A DNA stretch of 64,000 nt from Dyadobacter tibetensis Y620-1 (GTDB lineage: Bacteria > Bacteroidota > Bacteroidia > Cytophagales > Spirosomataceae): NCBI RefSeq assembly GCF_000566685.1, contig NZ_AZQN01000001.1, positions 496,001 to 560,000 on the forward strand, in the 5' to 3' direction. Position 1 is the first letter of the stretch, and every line of letters starts with the position of its first letter. Below are positions 1 to 9,287 of the stretch, in pieces. Made by a program: the position numbers and the translations under genes. Under the pieces are notes generated by a model, which was given only the letters and a program-made list of their open reading frames with translations, did no database searches and was not told the origin of the DNA.

Positions 1-798
1 ATCGAGGAAATCTGGAATAACAGAGAAAAATTAAAAGAGCAATCTTCAATTGACCTTATAAAAAGCATTGTAGAAGAAGTAGACAAGGGCAGAATAAGAG
101 TTGCAGAAAAACTAGAATCGGGTGAATGGCAGGTGAATGAAGCGGTAAAAAAAGCCATATTAATGTATTTCCCCATTCAGCAAATGGAGGTAAGTGAAGT
201 GGGAATATTCGAGTTTCATGACAAAATGAAGCTAAAGACTGGTTATCAGGAACTTGGCGTTAGAGTAGTTCCTCCAGCAGTAGCGCGCTACGGAGCGTAT
301 ATATCCAAGGGTGTAATCCTTATGCCTTCTTACGTAAATATTGGGGCCTATGTAGACGAAGGAACCATGGTAGACACTTGGGCAACAGTAGGTAGCTGTG
401 CACAAATAGGAAAAAATGTTCACCTTAGTGGAGGCGTGGGCATCGGAGGTGTTTTGGAGCCGGTACAAGCTGCTCCGGTAATTATAGAGGATGGAGCCTT
501 TATTGGGTCTCGCTGTATCGTAGTAGAAGGTGCCCATATTGGGCCCAGGGCCGTACTTGGGGCAGGGGTCACCATTACAGGAAGCTCGAAAATAATCGAT
601 GTTACCGGTTCAGAGCCCGTAGAGTACAAAGGTTTCGTTCCGGCTGATTCTGTAGTCATTCCCGGAACCCTTGCTAAAGAGTTTCCCGCAGGAACCTATC
701 AGGTACCCTGTGCGCTAATCATTGGTAAAAGAAAAGCAAGCACAGATCTTAAAACTTCGCTAAATGATGCATTAAGAGAAAATAACGTGACAGTTTAG
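1..798 (+). CDS. dapD: 2,3,4,5-tetrahydropyridine-2,6-dicarboxylate N-succinyltransferase, 5' end cut by window
   Basis: The reading frame is open from base 1 to the stop at 796-798, so the first few codons lie outside the window; the ATG at 133 is internal. The visible 265 residues nearly equal the usual DapD length of about 270. The N-terminal part is helical. From about residue 90 the protein is a left-handed beta-helix of hexapeptide repeats containing the family stretches RYGAYISKGVILMPSYVNIG and GTMVDTWATVGSCAQIG. DapD transfers succinyl from succinyl-CoA to tetrahydrodipicolinate in the cytoplasmic lysine and meso-diaminopimelate pathway. A strong terminator follows directly, so this is the end of a transcription unit. 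Confidence 0.95.
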   Translation: MEEIWNNREKLKEQSSIDLIKSIVEEVDKGRIRVAEKLESGEWQVNEAVKKAILMYFPIQQMEVSEVGIFEFHDKMKLKTGYQELGVRVVPPAVARYGAYISKGVILMPSYVNIGAYVDEGTMVDTWATVGSCAQIGKNVHLSGGVGIGGVLEPVQAAPVIIEDGAFIGSRCIVVEGAHIGPRAVLGAGVTITGSSKIIDVTGSEPVEYKGFVPADSVVIPGTLAKEFPAGTYQVPCALIIGKRKASTDLKTSLNDALRENNVTV

Positions 799-822
799 TA
801 TTGTAATCATACAATAATGTAA

Positions 823-858
823 ATAGAGGGCGTCAGTAGATTGCCCTCTATTTTTTTC
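823..858 (+). terminator. Rho-independent terminator after dapD
   Basis: Stem arms ATAGAGGGC (823-831) and GCCCTCTAT (843-851) surround an 11-base loop and are followed by a run of T. Confidence 0.85.
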
Positions 859-925
859 TATATTTGTAAGTTAATTTATTAAACTATTATGTTAAATAAT
901 CAATTTAATATAGTGACTTATAAAT

Positions 926-956
926 TTTGATCCATCTTGTTCATTGTTTACATTTG
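926..956 (+). promoter_or_regulatory. Consensus Bacteroidota promoter of the XRE gene
   Basis: TTTG at 926-929, then exactly 19 bases, then TACATTTG at 949-956, matching the Bacteroidota -33 TTTG / -7 TAnnTTTG consensus. Transcription would start near 963. This favours the ATG at 979 over the upstream ATG at 937, which lies before the predicted transcription start. Confidence 0.75.
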
Positions 957-978
957 TCTAAAAATATACTGTTTACAT
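945..978 (+). repeat. Direct repeat TGTTTACAT x2, possible operator
   Basis: Identical 9-mers TGTTTACAT occur at 945-953 and 970-978. The first overlaps the -7 box and the second abuts the start codon at 979. This placement is typical of an autoregulatory operator, but no binding evidence is visible. Confidence 0.5.
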
Positions 979-1431
979 ATGGAATTAAGCGATAAAATTA
1001 AACATATCTTGGCCTCCAAGAATTTGTCTCCTTCAATCTTTGCTGATGAGATTGGTGTACAACGATCGAGCATCTCTCATATTCTGGCAGGCAGAAATAA
1101 GCCAAGTTTGGATATTGTTCAGAAAATTATACGCCGATTCCCCGATTTAGGGTTAAATTGGATTTTAGATGACGAAGATTTACCCTTTGACATCCCAGAG
1201 CCAACGCCCTCAAAACCATCTGCTTATATCCCTGAAATTGAGGAAAAAGAACCCATTAGACCGATTCAGGATCGAATAGCCCATCCAGATCCCCAGGACC
1301 AAACTCTACATACGAATCTAAGCGCCCCGAAATCGTCTACTCCAGCATCGGGTCAGCCAAAGATGGTAGAGCGTATCATGATTTTTTACACAGACGGAAC
1401 CTTCCAGGATTTTACTCAGACCATAAGATAA
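979..1431 (+). CDS. XRE-family helix-turn-helix regulator with disordered linker
   Basis: This is a 150-residue protein from the ATG at 979. An in-frame ATG at 937 exists but lies upstream of the predicted transcription start. Residues 1-60 form a Cro/C1-type DNA-binding domain: MELSDKIKHILASKN, then the recognition region GVQRSSISHILAGRNKPSLD and a C-terminal extension ending LGLNWILDDED. A Pro/Ser-rich, probably disordered linker follows, and the last 20 residues (VERIMIFYTDGTFQDFTQTI) form a short beta-rich tail seen in many Bacteroidota XRE proteins. It stands alone, just upstream of the oxidation/SusCD locus, so a local regulatory role is possible but not shown. The TGTTTACAT repeats in its promoter suggest autoregulation. 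Confidence 0.85.
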   Translation: MELSDKIKHILASKNLSPSIFADEIGVQRSSISHILAGRNKPSLDIVQKIIRRFPDLGLNWILDDEDLPFDIPEPTPSKPSAYIPEIEEKEPIRPIQDRIAHPDPQDQTLHTNLSAPKSSTPASGQPKMVERIMIFYTDGTFQDFTQTIR

Positions 1432-1489
1432 TAAGAGGGGGACGGAAGGTAGCATCCTGGTCAGTGAGTCTAGCGATATTTTCCTTCCA

Positions 1490-1508
1490 CAGACAGTGCA
1501 GGATAGTT
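1490..1508 (+). promoter_or_regulatory. Shared upstream element, copy 1
   Basis: CAGACAGTGCAGGATAGTT lies 72 bases before the ATG at 1581. An 18/19 match lies at 5808-5826 before the SusC gene, and a weaker copy at 10987-11006 before the dehydrogenase gene. It is not explained by coding or a terminator. A shared operator is inferred. Confidence 0.5.
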
Positions 1509-1580
1509 TAAGGCTTATTTATATATATAATTGTATTATTCAACTATATATATTATGTTGCAGACTTTCCCTCTCTATTC

Positions 1581-3953
1581 ATGATCTCAATTTTACTTGA
1601 AGCCTTTGAAACGTTTTGGATCTGGAAATTATTAGGTCGATTTCATCCAATGATAGTTCATTTTCCGGTTAGTCTCCTCCTGATTAGCCTGGTTTTGGAA
1701 ATAATTAATTACAGTAAAAATAATATATCTCTACGACCGGCAATTCAAATAATTCTTTTGTTAGGAACGCTGTCGGCATATTTGTCTGTAATATTTGGTC
1801 TGCTTTTAGTAAAATTTGAAGGATACGAAGGGGGTGATACTGATATTCATCAATGGTTGGGCATTGCAACCATGATACTCGCAACAGTTGCCTATTTATG
1901 CCTTCAGAAAGAAAAAACCGCAGCCTTTCGGTTTTTTCTTATTCTGACGGTTTTCGGCGTCAGCTTAGCCGGACATTTTGGCGCCATGATCACTCACGGT
2001 GCTGACTATCTGAGTAGTGCCATGCCTCCTTTTGATACTGATGGATCAAAAAGCCCTGAAAGCAGCTCTTTGCAATTTGATATGGTAAGAGCGGATCAGC
2101 AACTTAATCCGGAACAACTTCTCAGCCTAAACTTGGAAGTTCGGACCATATTCGCTCATAGTTGTTATAACTGTCACAGCGAAACCAAGCAAAAAGGCGG
2201 ATTGAGACTCGACAGGAAAGAGGCTGTAATGGCAGGAGGTGATAATGGACCTATTCTTCAGGCTGGTGATTCTCGATCATCGGAGCTAATCAGGCGTGTC
2301 ACTCTACCCGCGGATCATAAAGAGGCCATGCCTTCAAAAGGAAAAAGACTGACTAAATCAGAAATAGATATCTTGCGTTTATGGATCGATAAAGGGGCAG
2401 TATGGCCTGAAGGCGATATTAAGAGTATTTTTAGAGTTGCTGAAATGGCGCCCCGATTACCAGAAATTCCACATGGAGATATTCCGTTGAACAATCCCAT
2501 TGATCGATTTGTTAATTCCTATTTTAATCAAAATGAACTGAAGTGGAAAGAACCTGTGGACGACAGAACCTATGCAAGACGAATCTATCTGGATCTGATA
2601 GGATTACTGCCGGAGCCTGAGGTGCTTCAGGCATTTCTGGCCGACTCCCGAGCTAATAAACGTGAAATTTTAGCTCAACAATTATTGAAGAGAAACGACG
2701 ACTATGCCCAGCATTGGCTTACCTTTTGGAATGATGCACTGCGAAATGACTATTCAGGAACAGGCTATATTACGAAGGGTCGGTCCGATATAACCAAATG
2801 GTTGTATGCTGCTCTTGCTGAAAATAAACCATACAATCGATTCGTTCACGAACTAATTAGCCCGAATGAAGATTCTAAAGGATTTATAAAAGGGATTAAA
2901 TGGAGAGGAACAATTAATGCCAGCCAGCGCACTGAAATGCAAGCAGCTCAAAACGTGGCTCAGGTTTTTTTAGGGCTAAATCTCAAATGTGCCTCCTGTC
3001 ATGATAGTTTCGTCAGCGACTGGAAATTGGATCAGGCATATGGCTTCGCCAACATTTTTGCAGATACCCTTTTAGAAATAAACCGGTGTGATAAACCCAC
3101 AGGTAAAATGGCCAGTACCAGAATGCTTTTTCCAGAGCTTGGCGAAATTGAAATTGATGCCAGTACTGAGAAACGCCTTCGACAATTGGCAGACAACCTT
3201 GTGAAGCCTGAGGATGGGAGGTTATACAGAACCGTAGTGAATAGAATTTGGGCTCAGCTCCTGGGGCGGGGAATAATAGAACCTGTCGATGTCATGGACA
3301 ATCTACCCTGGAGTCAAGATTTGCTTGATTGGCTGGCCTATGATTTCATGCAAAATGGATTTGATCTAAAACGATTAATGCTTCAAATCGTGACGTCCAA
3401 AGCATATCAGCTTCCTGCTAACTCCTTTGCCGAGCCAGAAGAACTTACCCATAAGGATTATAAGTTTGCGGGCATGATTAGAAAACGACTTACGGCTGAA
3501 CAATTTTCAGACGCTATTAGCAGGGCATTCATCCCTATGTATGCTGATACCTCTATCTCTGGAAAACTTCCAACCGATATTCATTCAAAGATTCCATTTG
3601 TACGAGCAAGTTTAGTCAAAAATGATCCATTTCTGACTGCATTAGGCAGACCCAACCGAGAGACGGTAAGCACCACCAGGGCTTCTCAAGCGAACTTATT
3701 ACAAGCTCTAGAACTGACCAATGGAGATCTATTGGACCAGAGCCTGAAAAGAGGAGCCCTGCATTGGAAGAAGCAATTTCCGAATTCGGAAAGACTTATC
3801 GCTCAACTCTATCTTCAAGCTTTTGGACGTAAACCCAACGAAAAAGAGTTAGCCGCTGCACAAAAAATAGTTGGTACTCATCCTAATGTAAATCATATAG
3901 CCGATTTGATATGGGCCATGGCCATGCTCCCTGAATTTCAATTAATTTACTAA
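1581..3953 (+). CDS. Membrane-anchored DUF1549/DUF1553 di-haem cytochrome-like protein
   Basis: This 790-residue protein begins with about four membrane helices (residues 15-140, DUF2231-like, starting GRFHPMIVHFPVSLLLISL). A planctomycete-type cytochrome domain (PSCyt1) follows with a haem-c motif, C195-Y-N-C198-H199. DUF1549 lies at roughly 305-480 (NNPIDRFVNSYF, RRIYLDLIGLLPE) and holds a second motif, C470-A-S-C473-H474. DUF1553 occupies about 545-790 (RTVVNRIWAQLLGRGIIEPVD). The family is common in Planctomycetes and some Bacteroidota and is usually paired with DUF1501, as it is here with the next gene. The substrate is unknown; the haem sites suggest electron transfer on the periplasmic side. 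A 134-base gap separates it from the DUF1501 gene. Confidence 0.85.
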   Translation: MISILLEAFETFWIWKLLGRFHPMIVHFPVSLLLISLVLEIINYSKNNISLRPAIQIILLLGTLSAYLSVIFGLLLVKFEGYEGGDTDIHQWLGIATMILATVAYLCLQKEKTAAFRFFLILTVFGVSLAGHFGAMITHGADYLSSAMPPFDTDGSKSPESSSLQFDMVRADQQLNPEQLLSLNLEVRTIFAHSCYNCHSETKQKGGLRLDRKEAVMAGGDNGPILQAGDSRSSELIRRVTLPADHKEAMPSKGKRLTKSEIDILRLWIDKGAVWPEGDIKSIFRVAEMAPRLPEIPHGDIPLNNPIDRFVNSYFNQNELKWKEPVDDRTYARRIYLDLIGLLPEPEVLQAFLADSRANKREILAQQLLKRNDDYAQHWLTFWNDALRNDYSGTGYITKGRSDITKWLYAALAENKPYNRFVHELISPNEDSKGFIKGIKWRGTINASQRTEMQAAQNVAQVFLGLNLKCASCHDSFVSDWKLDQAYGFANIFADTLLEINRCDKPTGKMASTRMLFPELGEIEIDASTEKRLRQLADNLVKPEDGRLYRTVVNRIWAQLLGRGIIEPVDVMDNLPWSQDLLDWLAYDFMQNGFDLKRLMLQIVTSKAYQLPANSFAEPEELTHKDYKFAGMIRKRLTAEQFSDAISRAFIPMYADTSISGKLPTDIHSKIPFVRASLVKNDPFLTALGRPNRETVSTTRASQANLLQALELTNGDLLDQSLKRGALHWKKQFPNSERLIAQLYLQAFGRKPNEKELAAAQKIVGTHPNVNHIADLIWAMAMLPEFQLIY

Positions 3954-3963
3954 TCGTACTTTA

Positions 3964-4003
3964 AATACATTTAAAATAGTTCTAATAGTACAATACATTT
4001 AAA
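3964..4003 (+). repeat. Direct repeat AATACATTTAAA x2 upstream of the DUF1501 gene
   Basis: The identical 12-mer AATACATTTAAA occurs at 3964-3975 and 3992-4003, spaced 28 bp. It lies in the very A+T-rich 134-base gap before the DUF1501 gene. Each copy contains TACATTTA, one base off the TAnnTTTG box. It could be a tandem operator or duplicated promoter, or just low-complexity sequence. Confidence 0.4.
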
Positions 4004-4087
4004 TCTTTCAATACAATATATACTATTTAAACTAACTATATTAATAGCGTAATTCCTTATTTTACAATAAGATAAGCATTCAAGATC

Positions 4088-5509
4088 ATGAATAAATATT
4101 GGAACAGAAGAGAGTTTCTACAAAGGGCTAGTGCTGCGACAATGGCTGCCTTAGCCGCAGGCCTTCCGGCGTCCTCCCTGATGTTGGGATGTAAACCAAA
4201 AGTTACAGCGTCGGCAGACACGGTAATATTACTCTGGATGGCTGGGGGCATGGCCCATACGGAGACCTTCGATCCGAAGCTTTACACGCCTTACGAAAAG
4301 GGAATGGAAGGAAACCGGGTCCTTAGTACATTTCCATCGAAACCAACGGCGCTGGACGGAATATACTTTTCGGAGGGCCTTCAGTCAATAGGTGATATTA
4401 TGGACAAAGGAACATTAATACGTTCTTATGTCGCCGCCGATATGGGTCATATTCTGCACTCCAGACACCAATATCACTGGCATACCTGTTATGAACCTCC
4501 TCAGACAGTAGCCGCACCGCATATTGGGTCGTGGATAGCCAAAGAGCTCGGCCCTAAGAACCCAGTGATACCAGCATTTATAGATATAGGTCAGCGTTTC
4601 ACTGTAGGAGAAGCAGAAGAATTAAAGGCATTTCATACGGCCGGATTTCTGGGCAACGAATATGGCCCTTTCTTTATTCCTGATCCAAGTCAAGGTCTCG
4701 AGAGTGTTCGTCCGCCAGTAGGAATGACTACCCAGCGATTTGAAAGAAGAAATGAACTCTACCAGGATCTGATTAATAATAGTCCCATCGGAGAGTTTGG
4801 AAGTGACTATCAGAGAGAATCCTTAAAACGATCACTAGAGCAAGCCTATGCCTTATTGAATTCCCCTGAATCAAAAGCATTTGACCTGAGTACGGAACCC
4901 AAAAGAAGCTACGACATTTATAATACGGGGAAATTTGGCTTAGGCTGTCTTTTAGCCCGTCGGCTTACCGAACAAGGGGCCAGGTTTATAAGTGTTACTA
5001 CCGAATACGAGCCTTTTAAGGGTTGGGATACACACGAAAACGGCAATAGCCGGCTTGTAGAAATGAAAAAACAAATTGATGCACCCATTGCTCAACTCAT
5101 CAAAGATTTGGACCAATCGGGACATCTCGATCGTACCTTAATAGTTCTGGCCAGTGAATTCAGTAGAGATATGATGGTGGAAGGTCGCCCGGATGCCACC
5201 GTAAAAGAACAGGTACAACAACCTGACATTCTTCACGATCCGAAATTTTATGGTATGCATCGCCATTTTACAGATGGATGCTCCATGCTTATGTTTGGAG
5301 GAGGTTCTAAGAAGGGATTCGTTTATGGCAAGACAGCTGATGAAAGGCCTTGTAAGACTATTGAAAATCCGGTTAAAATTGATCAGATTCATCAAAGTAT
5401 TTATCATGCCATGGGAATATCACCGGATACGCAATATGAAATAGAAAAACGCCCATTCTATACTACCCCAGATGGAAAAGGGGAAAGGATTGAGGCTATT
5501 TTTTCTTAG
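4088..5509 (+). CDS. DUF1501 family Tat-exported lipoprotein
   Basis: This 473-residue protein starts with a twin-arginine signal (NRREFLQRASAATMAALAAG) that ends in a lipobox LMLGC, so it is probably exported folded and lipid-anchored. The body is the sulfatase-like DUF1501 fold: VILLWMAGGMAHTETFDPK near residue 46, GHLDRTLIVLASEFSRD near 345, and the late DGCSMLMFGGGSKKGFVYGK block. It follows the DUF1549/DUF1553 gene; this pairing is a recurrent one of unknown biochemical role. Only its link to the cytochrome partner and the SusCD genes hints at carbohydrate or sulfate-ester metabolism. The start is the only ATG that gives an intact signal. Confidence 0.88.
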   Translation: MNKYWNRREFLQRASAATMAALAAGLPASSLMLGCKPKVTASADTVILLWMAGGMAHTETFDPKLYTPYEKGMEGNRVLSTFPSKPTALDGIYFSEGLQSIGDIMDKGTLIRSYVAADMGHILHSRHQYHWHTCYEPPQTVAAPHIGSWIAKELGPKNPVIPAFIDIGQRFTVGEAEELKAFHTAGFLGNEYGPFFIPDPSQGLESVRPPVGMTTQRFERRNELYQDLINNSPIGEFGSDYQRESLKRSLEQAYALLNSPESKAFDLSTEPKRSYDIYNTGKFGLGCLLARRLTEQGARFISVTTEYEPFKGWDTHENGNSRLVEMKKQIDAPIAQLIKDLDQSGHLDRTLIVLASEFSRDMMVEGRPDATVKEQVQQPDILHDPKFYGMHRHFTDGCSMLMFGGGSKKGFVYGKTADERPCKTIENPVKIDQIHQSIYHAMGISPDTQYEIEKRPFYTTPDGKGERIEAIFS

Positions 5510-6084
5510 GATAAAATTTGGTTAATTAAAAGTATCTGAGAAACCCTCTATTCTATTTGTAACCTCATGTTTTTGAATATACGGCTCTTACCCGGTGGCC
5601 TTAAGGCCGCATTTCAAAATGTGAAGGGAGGCAAATTAAAAGATAAAGAATAAACAACCACTGTTGCTATTTTTTTTAAATATAAGAATTTAGTTAACAA
5701 ACTGCCTGTACTGATCGCCCCTGTCAAATCACTAGGAATATTCCAAGTCATAGCCTTCTCAATATAGGACTTTCCTGCCAAATAATTTGATTAAATTAAT
5801 CAATAACCAGACAGTGCAGGACAGTTCCATTTCCCTATCCGCTTAATATTGTACAATTCTATCAATAATTAGAAAATTTATATGCATCAACCGATGGGGA
5901 TTTTCTTTTACTTTCTTTTGCTGAGATTCTCTCTTAAGCTTTAAACTTGGAACCGTTAATTCACAGATCAGTCTTATTATTCAGCAAAGGGAATAATAAT
6001 GAGTGACTAAATTCTCTTGTTTCAAACTACTCTGAATACATTAAAAAGTGTGATATAGTTTTTCAACAGTAAAAAACAAAACTT
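5510..6084 (+). other. 575-base gene-free leader region upstream of SusC gene
   Basis: No convincing gene is present. A 28-codon frame (5567-5653, MFLNIRLLPGG...) has no recognisable family. Around 5590-5630 there is an interrupted structured stretch: GGCC-TTAA-GGCC and a CATTT/AAATG hairpin. Element copy 2 is at 5808-5826. TAGTTTTT near 6055, one base off the TAnnTTTG box, is a weak candidate promoter close to the SusC start. No terminator is evident after the DUF1501 gene. Confidence 0.4.
5808..5826 (+). promoter_or_regulatory. Shared upstream element, copy 2
   Basis: CAGACAGTGCAGGACAGTT differs by one base from copy 1 at 1490-1508. It sits 259 bases before the SusC start. GACAGT occurs twice inside it, 10 bases apart. 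Confidence 0.5.
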
Positions 6085-9000
6085 ATGAAACAACCTCGAC
6101 CAAGCCAACGACCGAAACGGCGCTACGAAGCTGCACTAGCGAAAATGATGGCTGGATTAATACTCTCCAGTTCTGCTGCTGTGGCCCTTCCACATGAAGG
6201 AGAATTTTTTCTCAAACCTATTACGGGGACGTACACGTCCGCTAATATGGACCGCACTATAAAGGGTACCATCAAAGATGAAACCGGACAAGGTCTACCG
6301 GGAGTCAGTGTCCTTCTAAAAGGAACTACCCGGGGAACGGTCAGCAATGTTGACGGAACCTTTAGCTTGCAGGCTCCCGATCAAGGAGGAACCTTAGTGC
6401 TCTCTTTTGTAGGATATCTAACCAAAGAAGTCTTGATCGCAAACCGTTCATCATTCGACATTCAGATGAGCGTAGATGCCCAGGCCCTAACCGAAGTAGT
6501 AGTGGTGGGATATGGTAGTCAACTAAAAAAAGAAATAACGGGAGCCGTTCAGACGGTCAAAGCGGAAGAACTTAAGGATATTCCGGTGTCGCAGGTAACG
6601 CAAAAACTACAAGGACGACTTGCAGGCGTACAAATAAATCAGACTACAGGTAAGCCAGGTCAGGGAATGTCCGTTCGTATTCGTGGCCAGGTTTCTGTAA
6701 CGGCGGGAAGCGATCCCCTATACGTCATCGATGGGTTTCCTATTACCGGGAATATAGGAGCCATGAACCCCGATGAAATTGAAGACATCACCATCCTTAA
6801 GGATGCTGCCTCCACTTCGCTTTACGGTTCCAGAGCTGCCAACGGAGTGGTTTTGATTACGACCAAACAACCCGTTTCGGGAAAGACGACAATAGGATTA
6901 AATGTGTTCACAGGAACTCAAAAAGTTCCTCAGCGGGGACGTATTGAAATGATGAACGCCATGGAATTTGCTCAGTTCAAAAAGGAATACTATGAAGATG
7001 AAGGCAAGCCCGTTCCTGACATTTTCGCCAACCCATCAGACTACAAAGATAAAAATAATGACTGGTACGATGCACTACTGAGAAGGGCTCCACTTCAAAG
7101 CTATAATATAACCCTAACCAATAGTAACGAAAAAACCAGAACATCGGTTGTAGCCGGTGTTTTTAACCAAAAGGGTGTTGTGTTGAATAACGAGTACAAA
7201 AGATACTCGCTTCGGATGAACACCGATTACAAAATGTCCGAAAAAGTGAAGATGGGCTTCAACATTGCCCCTCAGTATGTATTTGACAATACTCCTAAAT
7301 CAGATGGAGACCGGGGCACCGGTATCCTGTTTAATGCTCTTCACACCTGGCCGGTGATGCCGATTCGCGATGCTAACGGAGAACTTACTGCTGTCAACAA
7401 TTTCCCCGGTAATACTGGAAATATCTTTAGCTATCCAAACTGGGTTAGAGCCGCCAATGAACTGGTAAACGAAACCAAACGGATGAGTTTCTTAGGGAAT
7501 ACCTATCTTTCTTACCAGCCTCTTCCGGGACTTACCTTTAAGACTACCTTTAACGTAGAATTTCTTTCAGAGAAATTTATGTATTTTAACCCCTCTACGG
7601 CAACCTACCGGATCAATGTACCCATCCCAACCTTGGCCTCATCTATACGGCAGCATACCCAGAATCTGTCTTGGTTAAATGAGAACTTGGTTACATATAA
7701 TAAAAGTTTTGGTGAACACAACTTTGAAATCCTGGGTGGGATGACACAACAAAAATTCATGCAGGAGATCGATCGGATTTCGGCTGACACTTATCCGGAT
7801 GATCGTATTGATGCAGTGCAAAGTGCCATCAACATCAATAGAGGTGGCACCTCAACGGGTATCAATCAATGGTCGTTGGCTTCTTATATTTCCAGACTTA
7901 CCTACAACTACAAAGGTAAATATCTGTTTACCGCTGCGGTCAGGGCAGATGGGTCCTCGCGTTTTGGATCAGACAACCGCTGGGGGACTTTCCCCTCTGC
8001 ATCAGTGGGCTGGGTAGTCTCAGATGAAAATTTTATGCAACAGGTTCGTCCTGTTTCGTTTGCAAAGGTAAGAGCGAGTTACGGGGTGATTGGAAATAAC
8101 AATATTGGTAATTATACCCAATATGCTTTAGTAAACAATACTGTCAATGCTGTTTTTGGCAGTAATGTGGCAGCGGGAGCTGCCATCACCTCACTGGCCA
8201 ACCCAAACCTCAGCTGGGAAACTACTAAACAATTTGACGCAGGACTTGACCTGGGCTTTTTCAATGATCGCCTTCAAGTAATTTACGACTTCTATACCAA
8301 GCGCACTACAAACCTTTTGTATAGTGTACAGATTGCGCAAGAAGCTGGTTTTACAAATTTTAACGATAATATCGGGGAAATTAAGTTCTGGGGAAACGAG
8401 TTGTCTGTCACCTCTCGAAACACAGTAGGTGAATTTAAGTGGTCCACCAATGCCAATATATCTTTTAACCGCAATAAGGTCATAGCACTGGCAGATGGAA
8501 TAGACCGTGTATATGGAAATCAACATATCACGCAGGTAGGCAAACCATTCGGTCAGTTCTATGGTATGAAAGCGATCGGTTTATATAAAAATGCCGACGA
8601 TGTGGCCAACTCGCCTATCATTCCAGGACGTTCTAAGCCAGGTACTATCAAATTGGAGGATATCAATGGCGATGGAAAAATCACATATGGAGGAGACCAG
8701 GACGACCGAACCATCATCGGAAATCCATTTCCTAAATTTACCTATGGTATTACCAACGACATAAAATATAAAAACTTTGATTTCTCTGTTACCGGCTCTG
8801 GCTCCCAGGGAAACGAATTATGGGTGCGTCATCTATATAGCACTGCGAACCTTGACGGGGTATTCAATATGGTAAAAGGAGTACAAGATCGATGGAGATC
8901 GGAAGCCAATCCAGGTAAAGGATTTTATGGCACCACTGTGGGCGGTGGAAACTATACTGGAGTTGAAAGAGACTGGAATAACAGCCGTTTTGTAGCTGAT

Positions 9001-9255
9001 GCCTCTTACTTTACCATCAAAAATGTTACATTAGGTTATCGCATTCCTGCCAAAATTAAATATATAAGCTCCGCAAGAATATACGCATCGGTTCAACAGC
9101 TCTATGTATTTACCAAATATTGGGGAGGTCCTAATCCAGAAACGAGTGCCCAAGGTAATGGGGAAGGTGACGGGGGTAACCTCAGCCAGGGGGTTGATTT
9201 GTCGAATTATCCCGTTCCACGTACCTGGTCTATCGGTATCAATTTGAACTTCTAA
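6085..9255 (+). CDS. SusC/RagA family TonB-dependent outer-membrane receptor
   Basis: This 1056-residue protein has a basic start with a hydrophobic signal segment (about residues 18-36). A carboxypeptidase-regulatory-like domain follows (IKGTIKDETGQGLPGVSVLL, about 58-130), then the SusC signature LTEVVVVGYGSQLKKEITGA and a plug domain with SDPLYVIDGFPI and DAASTSLYGSRAANGVVLIT. The rest is a 22-strand barrel ending in the aromatic NLNF, as expected for outer-membrane proteins. It imports a bulky ligand, usually an oligosaccharide, using TonB energy. It is paired with the SusD gene 32 bases downstream. The ligand cannot be told from sequence, and no glycoside hydrolase sits beside it. Confidence 0.96.
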   Translation: MKQPRPSQRPKRRYEAALAKMMAGLILSSSAAVALPHEGEFFLKPITGTYTSANMDRTIKGTIKDETGQGLPGVSVLLKGTTRGTVSNVDGTFSLQAPDQGGTLVLSFVGYLTKEVLIANRSSFDIQMSVDAQALTEVVVVGYGSQLKKEITGAVQTVKAEELKDIPVSQVTQKLQGRLAGVQINQTTGKPGQGMSVRIRGQVSVTAGSDPLYVIDGFPITGNIGAMNPDEIEDITILKDAASTSLYGSRAANGVVLITTKQPVSGKTTIGLNVFTGTQKVPQRGRIEMMNAMEFAQFKKEYYEDEGKPVPDIFANPSDYKDKNNDWYDALLRRAPLQSYNITLTNSNEKTRTSVVAGVFNQKGVVLNNEYKRYSLRMNTDYKMSEKVKMGFNIAPQYVFDNTPKSDGDRGTGILFNALHTWPVMPIRDANGELTAVNNFPGNTGNIFSYPNWVRAANELVNETKRMSFLGNTYLSYQPLPGLTFKTTFNVEFLSEKFMYFNPSTATYRINVPIPTLASSIRQHTQNLSWLNENLVTYNKSFGEHNFEILGGMTQQKFMQEIDRISADTYPDDRIDAVQSAININRGGTSTGINQWSLASYISRLTYNYKGKYLFTAAVRADGSSRFGSDNRWGTFPSASVGWVVSDENFMQQVRPVSFAKVRASYGVIGNNNIGNYTQYALVNNTVNAVFGSNVAAGAAITSLANPNLSWETTKQFDAGLDLGFFNDRLQVIYDFYTKRTTNLLYSVQIAQEAGFTNFNDNIGEIKFWGNELSVTSRNTVGEFKWSTNANISFNRNKVIALADGIDRVYGNQHITQVGKPFGQFYGMKAIGLYKNADDVANSPIIPGRSKPGTIKLEDINGDGKITYGGDQDDRTIIGNPFPKFTYGITNDIKYKNFDFSVTGSGSQGNELWVRHLYSTANLDGVFNMVKGVQDRWRSEANPGKGFYGTTVGGGNYTGVERDWNNSRFVADASYFTIKNVTLGYRIPAKIKYISSARIYASVQQLYVFTKYWGGPNPETSAQGNGEGDGGNLSQGVDLSNYPVPRTWSIGINLNF

Positions 9256-9287
9256 AACGACCAATAATTTACGGAAAATCGAAATTT

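Noticed and set aside
1490-5826. CAGACAGTGCAGG copies as LytTR binding sites
   Set aside because: The internal repeat period is about 10 bp, while LytTR sites normally have direct repeats about 21-22 bp apart.
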